A program made the position numbers and the translations under genes. The notes beneath the pieces are model-generated. The model was not told where the DNA came from and did not search any database. It saw only the letters and a program-made list of their open reading frames with translations. 64,000 nt of DNA from Desulfacinum sp. (lineage in GTDB: Bacteria > Desulfobacterota > Syntrophobacteria > Syntrophobacterales > DSM-9756), in assembly GCA_014359885.1 (NCBI GenBank), contig JACIYN010000017.1, forward strand, positions 97,001 to 161,000, given 5' to 3'. Below are positions 16,047 through 24,723 of the stretch, one piece after another (position 1 is the stretch's first letter; every line of letters begins with the position of its first letter).

Positions 16047-18690
16047 CAACCCCAACGATCGGTTCCTCATATCCCGCCTCCTACTCAAGGAATGGCCCGA
16101 GGCGGAGATCCGGGAGGTCGGAGGATCGGCGGATTTTCACCGGGCCCTGGAAGATTTCCCCTACACGGCGGTGGTCACCGACTACCACCTGCGGTGGTCG
16201 GACGGACTGGAGGTCCTGGCCCGGGTGCGGGAGCGCGACCCCCATGTGCCCGTCATCATGGTCACGGGGACGGGAACGGAAGAGGTGGCGGTCCGGGCCC
16301 TGAAGAACGGCCTGAGCGACTATCTGCTGAAGCGGCACATGAAGCGGCTCCCGGCGGCCATTTCCGAATACATGGAAAAGGCTTTCCTGAAAAAGCAGGT
16401 GGAGGAGGCACACCGGCGGCTGCTGGCGTCCGAACGGCGCTACCGTATGGTGGTGGAATCGGCCAGCGACTGGATCTTCACCCTGGACCTGGAAGGGCGC
16501 TACACCTCGGTAAACAAGCGGGCGTTGGAACCTTTGGGGCTGGAGCCCGAAGATCTCATCGGAAAGCGGGTGGACGAGATCCACGGGGGCGAAGAAGGAT
16601 CCGGGTATCTGGACCGGGTCCGACACGTGATCGAGTCCGGGGAGGCCTTTTCCTTCGAACACGAGTTTCATTGGGGGGACCGGGTCTACTGGCACCTGGA
16701 TACCCTCTATCCCATCCTGGATGAGGAAGGTCGCGTGGAGGCGGTGGGAGGAACCTGCACGGACATCACCCAACAAAAGAACCTGGAGCGGGCCATCCGG
16801 GAATCGGAGGAGCGCTACCGCATCCTGGCGGAACGAAGCCCTGTGGGAGTGATGATCACCCAGGAGGCGCGTTTCATCTATGTGAACAACACGTTGGCCC
16901 GGCTTCTGGGCCGCAGCCCCGAAGAACTGCAAGGGCGCAGTTTCCTTCCCTTCATCCGGGAAGACTACCGGGAGTTTGTGAGGACAGCCCACCTGGACCG
17001 CCTGGCGGGGCGGGAAGCGCCCACCGTGTACGCTATGCCTCTGGCCGGCCCCGGCGAAGAACGCTGGCTGGAGGTCCATTCGTCGCTCATCAGCCACGAA
17101 GGACGGCCGGCGGCCCTGGGAATCGTGGTGGACATCACGGAACGCATCCGGGCCGACCGGCGCAAGCGCCTCTTTGAAGCCGTCATCGAACAGGCCTCCG
17201 AAGGGATCATCATCGCGGACGGGGATGGCGTCATTCAGTACGTGAACCCGGCGTTTCTTTCGGCAACGGGCTACGGCGCCGCGGAACTGGAAAGGAGGCC
17301 CCTGGCGGACCTGTCTTCGGGGGTGCATGAGCCGGCCTACTACGAAGAGATGTGGAAGACGGTCAAGGCGGGCAAGGTATGGACCGGCGACGTCACTCTT
17401 CCCACCAAGGCGGGAGGACGGCGGGATTTCGAGATGACGCTCAGCCCCGTGCGCGACGGGGAAGGCCGGGTCATGAGCGTGGTGGCCATCTGCCGGGACG
17501 TGACCCAAGAGCGGGCGCTGGAAGCCCAGCTCATCCAGGCGCAGAAGATGGAAGCCCTGGGGACCTTGGCCGGCGGCATCGCCCATGACTTCAACAACAT
17601 CCTGGGAGCCATCGTGGGCTACACGGAACTGGCCCGGATGGAAATCCCCAAAGAGAGCAAGGCCCATCAGCACCTGGAACGGGTTCTTGCTTCGGGACGC
17701 CGCGCCCGGGACCTGGTCCAGCAAATCCTCACCTTCAGCCGCCAGAAGGAGATGGAAAAACGGCCGGTGCACCTGCGCTATCTCATCAAGGAAGCGGTGA
17801 AGATGCTCCGGGCGTCCATCCCCAGCACCATCGAGATCCGGGAGTACGCCCCCTCGGAAGTGCCTCCGGTCCTGGGAGATCCCACCCAGCTCCACCAGGT
17901 GGTCATGAACCTCTGCACCAACGCCTACCATGCCATGCGCGAGGCCGGAGGAGAGCTGGAGCTGCGCCTGGAAAGGGTGCGCGTGGAGGGAGACGACCTG
18001 CTTCACCTTGCGGAACTTAGGGAGGGCGACTACGTGGTGCTCACCGTGCGGGACACCGGCTGTGGCATTCCCCAGGAAATTCTGGACCGCATCTTTGAGC
18101 CCTATTTCACCACCAAGGAGGTGGGGGAAGGCACGGGGCTGGGCCTGGCGGTGGTCCACGGGATCGTGAGGGGCCTCAACGGGGCCGTGCGGGTGGAAAG
18201 TCAAGTGGGCCGGGGCACCACGTTTCGCATCTATCTGCCGGCACTCCTGGAAGGTGCGACGGACGGCCCGGCAACGGAACAGAAGATGGACCTTCCCCGG
18301 GGGACCGAGCGAATCCTGGTGGTGGACGACGAGCCCGCCCTGGTGGAGATGGCCCGCCAGATCCTCACCCGGCTGGGCTACCAGGTGACGGGCTTTTCCG
18401 ATCCCCGCGAGGCCTTGGCCCGGTTTCAGGATGCGCCCCACGCCTTCGATCTGGTCATCACGGACATGACCATGCCCAAGATCACGGGAAGGAAGCTGGC
18501 CCATGCGGTGCGCCAGGTGCGGCGGGACCTCCCGGTGATCCTCACTTCAGGCTACAGCAATTCCATCGGGGACGAGGAAGCCCGGCAGGCGGGCTTTTCC
18601 GCCTTTCTCAAGAAGCCCTACGGCGCCCTGGCCCTGGCCGAGACGGTCCGCCGGGTGTTGGACGATGCCGCGGCGAGCCGTATGGCGTAG
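16018..18690 (+). CDS. Hybrid histidine kinase: receiver - PAS x3 - HisKA - HATPase - receiver
   Basis: An ~890-residue soluble hybrid kinase. The N-terminal receiver has LLVDDNPND and a phospho-acceptor in VVTDYHL. Three PAS/PAC modules lie at roughly residues 135-260, 265-380 and 385-505. HisKA has AGGIAHDFNNILG (His near 522) and is followed by HATPase blocks LCTNAYHAM, DTGCGIP and GTGLGLAVV. The C-terminal receiver (~765-880) has VVDDEP and ITDMTMPK. Two in-frame ATGs lie at 16018 and 16021 behind GAGGTG; the track's first codon is a GTG. The gene overlaps the upstream kinase by 29 bp. Receivers at both ends allow phosphorelay input and output. No DNA-binding regulator is nearby. Confidence 0.88.
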   Translation: MMLKVLLVDDNPNDRFLISRLLLKEWPEAEIREVGGSADFHRALEDFPYTAVVTDYHLRWSDGLEVLARVRERDPHVPVIMVTGTGTEEVAVRALKNGLSDYLLKRHMKRLPAAISEYMEKAFLKKQVEEAHRRLLASERRYRMVVESASDWIFTLDLEGRYTSVNKRALEPLGLEPEDLIGKRVDEIHGGEEGSGYLDRVRHVIESGEAFSFEHEFHWGDRVYWHLDTLYPILDEEGRVEAVGGTCTDITQQKNLERAIRESEERYRILAERSPVGVMITQEARFIYVNNTLARLLGRSPEELQGRSFLPFIREDYREFVRTAHLDRLAGREAPTVYAMPLAGPGEERWLEVHSSLISHEGRPAALGIVVDITERIRADRRKRLFEAVIEQASEGIIIADGDGVIQYVNPAFLSATGYGAAELERRPLADLSSGVHEPAYYEEMWKTVKAGKVWTGDVTLPTKAGGRRDFEMTLSPVRDGEGRVMSVVAICRDVTQERALEAQLIQAQKMEALGTLAGGIAHDFNNILGAIVGYTELARMEIPKESKAHQHLERVLASGRRARDLVQQILTFSRQKEMEKRPVHLRYLIKEAVKMLRASIPSTIEIREYAPSEVPPVLGDPTQLHQVVMNLCTNAYHAMREAGGELELRLERVRVEGDDLLHLAELREGDYVVLTVRDTGCGIPQEILDRIFEPYFTTKEVGEGTGLGLAVVHGIVRGLNGAVRVESQVGRGTTFRIYLPALLEGATDGPATEQKMDLPRGTERILVVDDEPALVEMARQILTRLGYQVTGFSDPREALARFQDAPHAFDLVITDMTMPKITGRKLAHAVRQVRRDLPVILTSGYSNSIGDEEARQAGFSAFLKKPYGALALAETVRRVLDDAAASRMA

Positions 18691-18837
18691 CGCACGGGGC
18701 GAGGGAAAAGGTAAAAGGCGAAAGGGCATCCCCCGATCCGGAGTGGACGATTCTTTTGCAGGCGGTGGTCCCGACGGGCGGGCATAGAGCCCGGACCCAC
18801 GAGAGCACATGGGCCCCCTGGGTAGGGACGTGTTCCA

Positions 18838-19073
18838 TCATTCGCAACTCATCACTCCATCCACCCACGACCCACGGCTCACGCATCACGGACCACGGAC
18901 CACGGATCACGGATCACGGACCACGGATCACGGACCACGGATCACGGATCACGGACCACGGATCACGGACCACGGATCACGGATCACGGACCACGGATCA
19001 CGGACCACGGATCCCTTGGAAACTGGGGAGAATCATGGCCCGTCACTCGTTACTCGTCACCCGTCACTCATAA
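18838..19073 (+). repeat. Long 7-bp tandem repeat array (ATCACGG/ACCACGG)
   Basis: The longest heptamer array in the window. From about 18890 to 19013, ATCACGG and ACCACGG units alternate almost without interruption. Looser CACTCGT-type units occur on the right, up to the livK Shine-Dalgarno. With the preceding ~150 bp, which shows no gene, it occupies the gap between the hybrid kinase and livK genes. Confidence 0.9.
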
Positions 19074-19106
19074 TTCACCAAATAACTCACCAAAGGAGGT
19101 AGGCTT

Positions 19107-20336
19107 ATGAAACGGTCGGTTGGAATGTGGCTCATGGTCTGGCTTCTGGCGATGGGACTGATGGCGGTGCCGGCGGCCGGCCGGGCGGCCGATCCCGTGA
19201 AGATCGGCTTTGTCTACATCATGTCCGGCCCCTTCGCCACCTACGGACAGTTCGCCAAGCAGGGGGCCGAGATGGCCGTGGATGAGATCAACGCCGCGGG
19301 CGGCATCCTGGGGCGGCCGGTGGAGGCCTTCTTCGAGGATTCCACGGGCAAGCCCGACGTGGCGGTGCGGGCCATTCGAAAGCTCGTGTATCAGGACGGC
19401 GTGGATTGCGTCATCGGCCTGGATTCCAGCGGTGTGGCCAAGACGGTGGTGCCTCTCATGCCCGAGATGAAGACCCCTCTCATCATCACCCACGCCGCCA
19501 CGCCGGACGTGACGGGAAGTGTTTGCAACAAGTACACGTTCCGCGTGTCGGTCAACCTGGCCCAGAACGTGAAAGCCGCGGCCCTGCTGGCGGCGGAGAC
19601 GAAAGCCAAGGTGTGGACCACCGTGGGACCGGACTACGCCTTCGGGCACCAGTCCTGGGAATACTTCCAGAAGTACCTGAAGGCCCTGCGCGCGGACGTG
19701 ACCTTCCTTCCCGATGATCAGGCGGCCTTCGCCCCCATCAAGACCACCGACTTCAGTTCCTACATCACCAAGATCATGCAGGCCAAGCCGGAGGGCGTGC
19801 TCATCTCCCTCTGGGGCGGCAATCTCATCGACTTCGTCCGCCAGGCCTCGGAGATGGGATTTTTCAACGGGGACTGGGAGGTGCTCATGACCCTGGGCGC
19901 GGCCACGGAGGTCCTCTACGCCCTGGGGGACAAGATGCCCGAAGGCCTTTGGGTGGGCACCCGCTATTGGTTTCTGGGCAATGATTCACCGAAGAACGTG
20001 GCCTTCCGGGATAGCTACGTGAAGCGCTACGGCCAGTTCCCGTCCTACAACGCCCACGGGGCCTATGCGGCGCTCTATACCTACAAGACCGCGGCGGAAA
20101 AGGCGAAATCGGTGGAAAAGGACGCCGTGATCGCCGCCCTGGAAGGCCTCACGGTGGAGCTTCCCGTGGGAACGGTAACGATCCGCCCCGAGGACCATCA
20201 GGCCCTCACGGACGCCACCTGGGGAAAAACCGCGGCGGATCCCAACTACCCCATCCGGATCCTGAAGCCGGTGAAGATCTTTCCAGCCAAGGATGTGACC
20301 CCTGCGCCCGAGGAAACCGGCTGCACCATGAAGTAG
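19107..20336 (+). CDS. livK: Branched-chain amino acid-type ABC transporter solute-binding protein
   Basis: A 409-residue periplasmic binding protein. It has a signal peptide (basic start, then MVWLLAMGLMAVPAAGRAA). The mature protein opens with VKIGFVYIMSGPFATYGQ and AVDEINAAGGILGRPVE, hallmarks of the LivJ/LivK peripheral-binding family. The ATG is preceded by AAAGGAGG. It is the first gene of a five-gene set with permeases livH and livM and ATPases livG and livF on the same strand. The ligand may be a branched-chain amino acid or another small amide or organic acid, since the family is broad. A 250-bp repeat-rich gap separates it from livH. Confidence 0.87.
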   Translation: MKRSVGMWLMVWLLAMGLMAVPAAGRAADPVKIGFVYIMSGPFATYGQFAKQGAEMAVDEINAAGGILGRPVEAFFEDSTGKPDVAVRAIRKLVYQDGVDCVIGLDSSGVAKTVVPLMPEMKTPLIITHAATPDVTGSVCNKYTFRVSVNLAQNVKAAALLAAETKAKVWTTVGPDYAFGHQSWEYFQKYLKALRADVTFLPDDQAAFAPIKTTDFSSYITKIMQAKPEGVLISLWGGNLIDFVRQASEMGFFNGDWEVLMTLGAATEVLYALGDKMPEGLWVGTRYWFLGNDSPKNVAFRDSYVKRYGQFPSYNAHGAYAALYTYKTAAEKAKSVEKDAVIAALEGLTVELPVGTVTIRPEDHQALTDATWGKTAADPNYPIRILKPVKIFPAKDVTPAPEETGCTMK

Positions 20337-20343
20337 AAAGACG

Positions 20344-20486
20344 GAGCCTGTCCGAGAACGATTGATTTGCGCCGTTCAACGCCCATTCGTCATCCCCGCG
20401 GAAGCGGGGATCCTGACTTTTCTGTAAGTTATGGACTCCCGCTTGCGCGGGAGTGACGGTTCGGCGAGTTCTCGGACAAGCTCCCA
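20344..20486 (+). repeat. TIR-bounded palindromic element, copy 1 (GGAGCCTGTCCGAGAAC ends)
   Basis: The ends GGAGCCTGTCCGAGAAC (left) and GTTCTCGGACAAGCTCC (right) are inverted repeats. Inside are GTCATCCCCGC...GCGGGGATCC and GGACTCCCGC...GCGGGAGTGACGG hairpins. Copies occur at 29357-29482 (inverted) and 63338-63479. It lies between livK and livH. Confidence 0.85.
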
Positions 20487-20523
20487 GCGATCTGCTGATA
20501 ACCGCCAACCGAAAGCGGAAAAC

Positions 20524-20582
20524 GGACAACGCATCACGCATCACGGATAACGGATCACGGATCACGGACAACGGATCACGAA
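20524..20582 (+). repeat. 7-bp tandem repeat array (ATCACGG and variants) at the livH start
   Basis: CGCATCACGGATAACGGATCACGG-type heptamers run to within 5 bp of the livH ATG, so the array occupies the place where a ribosome-binding site would be. Confidence 0.8.
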
Positions 20583-20586
20583 AACC

Positions 20587-21447
20587 ATGGAATCCCTTCT
20601 CACCAACGCTCTGAACGGCCTGAGCTGGGGCATGCTGCTCTTTCTCATCTCCGTGGGTCTCACCACGATCTTCGGCGTCCTGGGGGTCCTCAATTTCGCC
20701 CACGGCTCCCTTTTCATGTTGGGAGCCTACGGCACCATGACGGTGATGCACCTCTTCCCCTCCTTCTGGGCGGGGGTGCTCATTGCGCCGGTGGCCACGG
20801 CGCTACTGGGCATGGCGCTGGAAGTGACCCTCCTTCGGCGGGTGTACGGACGCGATGTGAGCTATCAACTGCTCCTGACCTTCGCTGTCCTCCTGGTCTT
20901 GGATGACGCCGTGCGCATCGTCTGGGGACCGGCCTACCACGTGGTGGACCCCCCTGCCCTGCTGGCCGGAACCGTGCCCCTCTTTGCCCATTCCTACCCC
21001 GTTTACCGGCTCTTTCTCATCGCCGTGGGGCCGGTGCTGGGCCTGGCCCTGTGGGCCTTCTTTTCCTGGACGCGCTGGGGGAAAATCATCCGGGCGGCGG
21101 CCCAGGATCGGGAGATGGCCGAAGGGGTGGGCATCCGCGTGCCGCTCCTCTTCACGCTGGTCTTCGGCCTGGGGGCGTGGCTGGCCGCCTTGGGAGGCGC
21201 CCTGGCGGCCCCCCACCAGAGTGTGGGGCCGGCCATGGGCGAAAGGATCATCATCGAAAGCTTCATCGTGGTGGTGGTGGGAGGCCTGGGGAGCTTTCCC
21301 GGGGCGTTTGCTGGCGCCCTGCTCCTGGGGCTCCTGGAGGCCTTCGGCACCACCTTTGCCGGTCGGGTGCAGATGGCGCTGCCCTATCTGCTGCTGGCCC
21401 TGGTGCTGTTGGTGAGGCCGCGGGGGCTTTTGGGAAGGGAGGTGTGA
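20587..21447 (+). CDS. livH: Branched-chain amino acid-type ABC permease LivH
   Basis: A 286-residue inner-membrane permease with about eight hydrophobic segments. It carries the LivH pattern GLTTIFGVLGVLNFAHGSLFMLGAY at residues ~28-52 and the conserved EAA-like loop AAAQDREMAEGVGI near 170. It normally pairs with LivM, which starts on the last base of this gene's stop (TGATG). There is no Shine-Dalgarno before the ATG, because a 7-bp tandem array ends 4 bp upstream. Expression may therefore depend on leaderless or weak initiation, or the true start may differ. Assignment to the family is secure; the substrate is not. Confidence 0.88.
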   Translation: MESLLTNALNGLSWGMLLFLISVGLTTIFGVLGVLNFAHGSLFMLGAYGTMTVMHLFPSFWAGVLIAPVATALLGMALEVTLLRRVYGRDVSYQLLLTFAVLLVLDDAVRIVWGPAYHVVDPPALLAGTVPLFAHSYPVYRLFLIAVGPVLGLALWAFFSWTRWGKIIRAAAQDREMAEGVGIRVPLLFTLVFGLGAWLAALGGALAAPHQSVGPAMGERIIIESFIVVVVGGLGSFPGAFAGALLLGLLEAFGTTFAGRVQMALPYLLLALVLLVRPRGLLGREV

Positions 21448-22415
21448 TGGTGAAACGACCTTCCCTTTCCGGCTGGCCTGGGGCCCTGGTTCTGCTCCTT
21501 TTTCTTGCGGCGGCGCCTTCTTTTCTGCCCGTCTACTGGGTTCTTCTGGGGACGGAGATCCTCATCATGGGCCTCTTTGCCATGAGCTTCAACCTGCTCT
21601 TCGGCTACACCGGCCTGCTTTCCTTCGGCCAGGCGGGTCTGTTGGGGGTGGGCGCCTACACGGCTGCGCTCCTCATGACCCATGGGGTCACGTCCCTTTG
21701 GCTCGTTCTTCTCGGTTCCGTGGGCGCGGCCGCCGTGACGGCCCTCCTGGTGGGGTTTCTTTGCGTGCGCCGCGACGAGATCTTTTTCGCCATGTTGTCC
21801 CTGGCCCTGGGGATGATGCTCTTTACCGTGGCCCACAACTGGCGGGAAGTCACGGGGGGAAGCGACGGACTGCCGGTCTTTTCCGTCCCTCCGGTGGTGC
21901 TGGGACCCTGGAAGGTATCACTTTTCGCCCCCACATCGGCCTACTACTTCGTACTCTTCTGGGCCGTGGCGGGAGCGCTCTTCCTGTGGGCGGTGGTCCG
22001 GTCCCCTTTCGGCCTCATCCTGAAGGCGGTAAGGGAGAACAAGGAACGCCTTTCCTTTTCGGGCGCCAACGTCAAGGCCGTTCGGCTGGCGGCGTTCGTC
22101 ACGGCGGGAGCCCTGGCGGGCCTGGCTGGCTTCCTTCTTTGCCTCTTCAACCGCATGGCGACTCCGGACATGCTCCATTGGAGTTTTTCCGCACGGCCGG
22201 TTCTCATGACCATCCTGGGTGGTGCCGGCACGTTCCTGGGGCCGGCGGTGGGAGCGGCCATCTTCTTCGTGCTGGAACATTGGGTCACCACCTTTACGGA
22301 AAACTGGATGATCGTGCTGGGAGCCATCCTCATCCCCGTGGTTCTCTTTTTCCCGGAAGGCATTTGGGGCACGCTGCTCCACGCCTTCCGCAGCCGGAGG
22401 CGGAGCACCCCATGA
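21447..22415 (+). CDS. livM: Branched-chain amino acid-type ABC permease LivM
   Basis: A 322-residue permease beginning at the ATG that shares one base with the livH stop; GGGAGGTG lies just upstream. It has a LivM-type core: SFNLLFGYTGLLSFGQAGLLGVGAYTAA at ~residues 45-72, and LKAVRENKERLSFSGANV near 195, the EAA-like loop. About nine membrane segments are visible. It forms the heterodimeric pore with LivH, energised by the LivG and LivF ATPases that follow with overlapping start and stop codons. The ORF-track start at 21051 reads livH in a wrong frame and is not used. Confidence 0.88.
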   Translation: MVKRPSLSGWPGALVLLLFLAAAPSFLPVYWVLLGTEILIMGLFAMSFNLLFGYTGLLSFGQAGLLGVGAYTAALLMTHGVTSLWLVLLGSVGAAAVTALLVGFLCVRRDEIFFAMLSLALGMMLFTVAHNWREVTGGSDGLPVFSVPPVVLGPWKVSLFAPTSAYYFVLFWAVAGALFLWAVVRSPFGLILKAVRENKERLSFSGANVKAVRLAAFVTAGALAGLAGFLLCLFNRMATPDMLHWSFSARPVLMTILGGAGTFLGPAVGAAIFFVLEHWVTTFTENWMIVLGAILIPVVLFFPEGIWGTLLHAFRSRRRSTP

Positions 22416-23176
22416 AACAGCGGCCGATCCTCAGTGTGGAAGACGTGCATCACTCCTTCGGAAAGTTCGCGGCCCTTTCCGGGGTGTCGCTCCAGGTCCC
22501 GGAAGGGCGGCTCACGGCCCTCATCGGGCCCAACGGCGCCGGCAAAACCACCTTCTACAACGTGGTTTCCGGGCGCTATCGGCCCAGCCGGGGGAAGGTC
22601 CGTTTTCGGGGCCGGGATGTGACGGGTCTGCCCCCCCATCGGGTGTGCGCCCGGGGCCTGGCGCGATCGTTCCAAATCACCAATATCTTTGAACGATTGA
22701 CGGTATTGGAAAACGTTCTGGTGCCCCTGGTGGTGAAAAACGGGGGAACGTTCTGTTTCTGGCGCCGTCTGAAAGGGGACAAGGCACTGGAAAGGGCGGC
22801 CTTGGAGGTCCTGGCCATGGTGGGCCTGGAGGACAAGGCCCACCTGGACGTGCACGAACTTCCCTATGGGGATAAGCGCCTGGTGGAAATGGCCATCGTG
22901 CTGGCCGGTCGGCCTCAGATGGTCCTCCTGGACGAACCCACGGCAGGAATGAATCCCGAGGAGACGGACCACATGATCCGGCTCATCAAGAGCCTGGCCG
23001 AAACCTCCGGGACCACCTTTTTCATTACCGAGCACGACATGAAGGTGGTCTTTTCCGTGGCCGACTATATCTACGTGCTCCATCAGGGAAAGCTCCTTGC
23101 CGAAGGAACTCCGGAGCAAATCCGCGCCGACCGCCGGGTGAAGGAAGCCTATCTGGGAGGAACCAGTGAGCCTTGA
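22412..23176 (+). CDS. livG: Branched-chain amino acid-type ABC ATPase LivG
   Basis: A 254-residue ATPase that starts in the ATGA overlap with livM. It has Walker A GPNGAGKTTFYN near residue 37. In place of the canonical LSGG signature it reads LPYGDKRLVEMAIVLA near 150, a typical LivG variant. Walker B MVLLDEPTAGMNPEE is near 170 and the H-loop TEHDMKVV near 205. The extra LivG-specific block ARGLARSFQITNIFERLTVLENV near 80 separates it from LivF. It overlaps livF by 11 bp. It couples ATP hydrolysis to transport by LivHM. Confidence 0.92.
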   Translation: MKQRPILSVEDVHHSFGKFAALSGVSLQVPEGRLTALIGPNGAGKTTFYNVVSGRYRPSRGKVRFRGRDVTGLPPHRVCARGLARSFQITNIFERLTVLENVLVPLVVKNGGTFCFWRRLKGDKALERAALEVLAMVGLEDKAHLDVHELPYGDKRLVEMAIVLAGRPQMVLLDEPTAGMNPEETDHMIRLIKSLAETSGTTFFITEHDMKVVFSVADYIYVLHQGKLLAEGTPEQIRADRRVKEAYLGGTSEP

Positions 23177-23867
23177 AGTGGTGGATATCCATGTGTACTA
23201 CGGCGACAGCTACGTCCTGCAGGGGATCAGCCTGGAGGTTGGCGAGGAGGAGATCGTCTGTCTGCTGGGCCGAAACGGTGCGGGAAAGACCACGACCCTT
23301 CGGAGCATCGTGGGGTACGCCCCGCCCCGGCGCGGCGAGGTACGCTTCCGGGGAAAGGTGATCAGCGGCCGGCCGGTGCACGAGATCGTTCTGGCCGGCA
23401 TCGGTTATGTGCCGGAAGACCGGCGCATCTTTCCGGGGCTTACGGTGGAAGAGAATCTGGAGGTGGCCGTGCTGCCGGAACGCCCGGGCCGGAAACCCTG
23501 GACTCCGGAGAGGATCTTTAAGGAATTTCCCCTTCTCGAGCGGCTTCGCAAAAAGCGGGGAGGCGAGCTGAGCGGCGGGGAGCAGCAGCTTTTGGCCATC
23601 GCTCGGGCCCTGGTGGGCAATCCCGCTCTTCTGCTTCTGGACGAGCCCTGCGAAGGGTTGGCTCCCGTGGTGGTGGAATTTCTCGCCGAGGTGATTTCGG
23701 GGCTCAAAAATGAGATGCCCATCCTGCTCGCCGAACAGAACGCCCGGTTCGCCCTGTCCGTGGCGGACCGGGGATATGTGATTGAAAAGGGCCGCGTGCA
23801 ATGTGAGGGCCCCGTGGAGGGACTCCGGGAGGACCGAGAGGTCCAGGAGCGGTACCTGGCGGTGTAG
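23166..23867 (+). CDS. livF: Branched-chain amino acid-type ABC ATPase LivF
   Basis: A 233-residue ATPase starting at a GTG that overlaps the end of livG. It has Walker A GRNGAGKTTTLRSI near residue 38, the LivF pattern GYVPEDRRIFPGLTVEENL near 85-100, signature LSGGEQQLLAIARAL near 140, and Walker B LLLLDEPCEGLAP near 160. Length and motif order match the family. It is the last gene of the livKHMGF operon, after which an 856-bp repeat-rich gap begins. No substrate clue is present, but the five-gene complement is complete and all reading frames are intact. Confidence 0.92.
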   Translation: MSLEVVDIHVYYGDSYVLQGISLEVGEEEIVCLLGRNGAGKTTTLRSIVGYAPPRRGEVRFRGKVISGRPVHEIVLAGIGYVPEDRRIFPGLTVEENLEVAVLPERPGRKPWTPERIFKEFPLLERLRKKRGGELSGGEQQLLAIARALVGNPALLLLDEPCEGLAPVVVEFLAEVISGLKNEMPILLAEQNARFALSVADRGYVIEKGRVQCEGPVEGLREDREVQERYLAV

Positions 23868-23893
23868 GAGGCCTGGAAACTTTCCTTCTCATG

Positions 23894-24014
23894 GTAGCCG
23901 CGGGGCTTCCGCCCTGCGGGGAAGGGCCATCGCAACTTCATGAAGTGCCGGGGAATAGGCGACGGCCCGTCCAACGTCTGGGGCTTCCTCCGCAGCCCTG
24001 AAGGGCTGCGCTAC
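23894..24014 (+). repeat. GTAG...CTAC multi-hairpin interspersed element, copy 4
   Basis: A 121-bp core 27 bp after livF. The left hairpin is GCCGCGGGGCTTCCGCCCTGCGG, the middle stem GGGCCATCGC...GCGACGGCCC and the right hairpin GCAGCCCTGAAGGGCTGC. A CCGCAGCG...-type stem follows downstream. First of four repeats in the 856-bp livF to crotonase interval. Confidence 0.88.
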
Positions 24015-24077
24015 GGGAAAGGCGATGATCCGCAGCGTTTCCGCACCGGCCCCTGGAGCCGCTATCGAGGGTTGGAT

Positions 24078-24105
24078 GTAGGGGCGGTTCGCGAACCGCC
24101 CCTAC
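24078..24105 (+). repeat. GTAGGGGC...GCCCCTAC palindrome, GGTTCGCGAACC centre
   Basis: A perfect 28-bp palindrome (arms GTAGGGGC and GCCCCTAC). The same centre is used at 29111 and 45624. Confidence 0.85.
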
Positions 24106-24216
24106 GCCAGTGACATCCGGTTCTTGGACCATTTGGGCGGAAGCCGGGTGGGCCCACGAGCTTGTGCGCCAAGGGCATTGCGCCACCAGATCCCGGGCGG
24201 CCGCAGCGCTCTTTTC

Positions 24217-24339
24217 GTAGCCGCAGGGCTTCCGCCCCGGGGAAAAGGTCCTTCGTAGCCCAATGACACAACAGGCGATAGGCCCCGATAGCCCACCCGA
24301 AGTTCGGAAGTCTTCCGCAGCCCTGAAGGGCTGCGCTAC
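24217..24339 (+). repeat. GTAG...CTAC multi-hairpin interspersed element, copy 5
   Basis: A 123-bp core with a somewhat decayed left hairpin (CCGCAGGGCTTCCGCCCCGG) and an intact right hairpin GCAGCCCTGAAGGGCTGC. The downstream stem GGCCATCGG...TTGGACGGCC is also conserved. The sequence between copies 4 and 5 shows no gene. Confidence 0.85.
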
Positions 24340-24510
24340 GAGAAAATCGGCCATCGGTAACGTTTTGGACGGCCCCATAGAGCCTTAAGGGCGGTGCGAC
24401 GATGAAAAGTCCGCCCGGCGATTCATCGCACCCAACGCCCGGCCAATGCGCTCCCGATCCGGGTCAACCGCCATGCCCCCGCATGCAAAAGCCTCTGATC
24501 CCGCCCCTCG

Positions 24511-24538
24511 GTAGGGGCGAAGGATCCTTCGCCCCTAC
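24511..24538 (+). repeat. GTAGGGGC...GCCCCTAC palindrome, GAAGGATCCTTC centre
   Basis: A perfect 28-bp palindrome with a third centre type. The remaining ~185 bp to the crotonase gene end shows nothing I can assign. Confidence 0.85.
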
Positions 24539-24723
24539 AACCACGTGGAGGCCCCTCTTTTCGTTGATGGGCCCGCCGAACGGCAGCACGTCGGAGCCTT
24601 TCGAACGGCGGGAGGCTCCGCCGCCCTTGTGGGGGCGTGCTTCGCTTCTGCCCTTCAAAACCCCACGACAGCAAAGAATCGCCCGATTCGGGTGGGAGCC
24701 GGCCTCGGAGCTCGCCGGTTCCG

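Noticed and set aside
18838-19073. Possible CRISPR array
   Set aside because: The repeat period is 7 bp without spacers and no cas gene is present.
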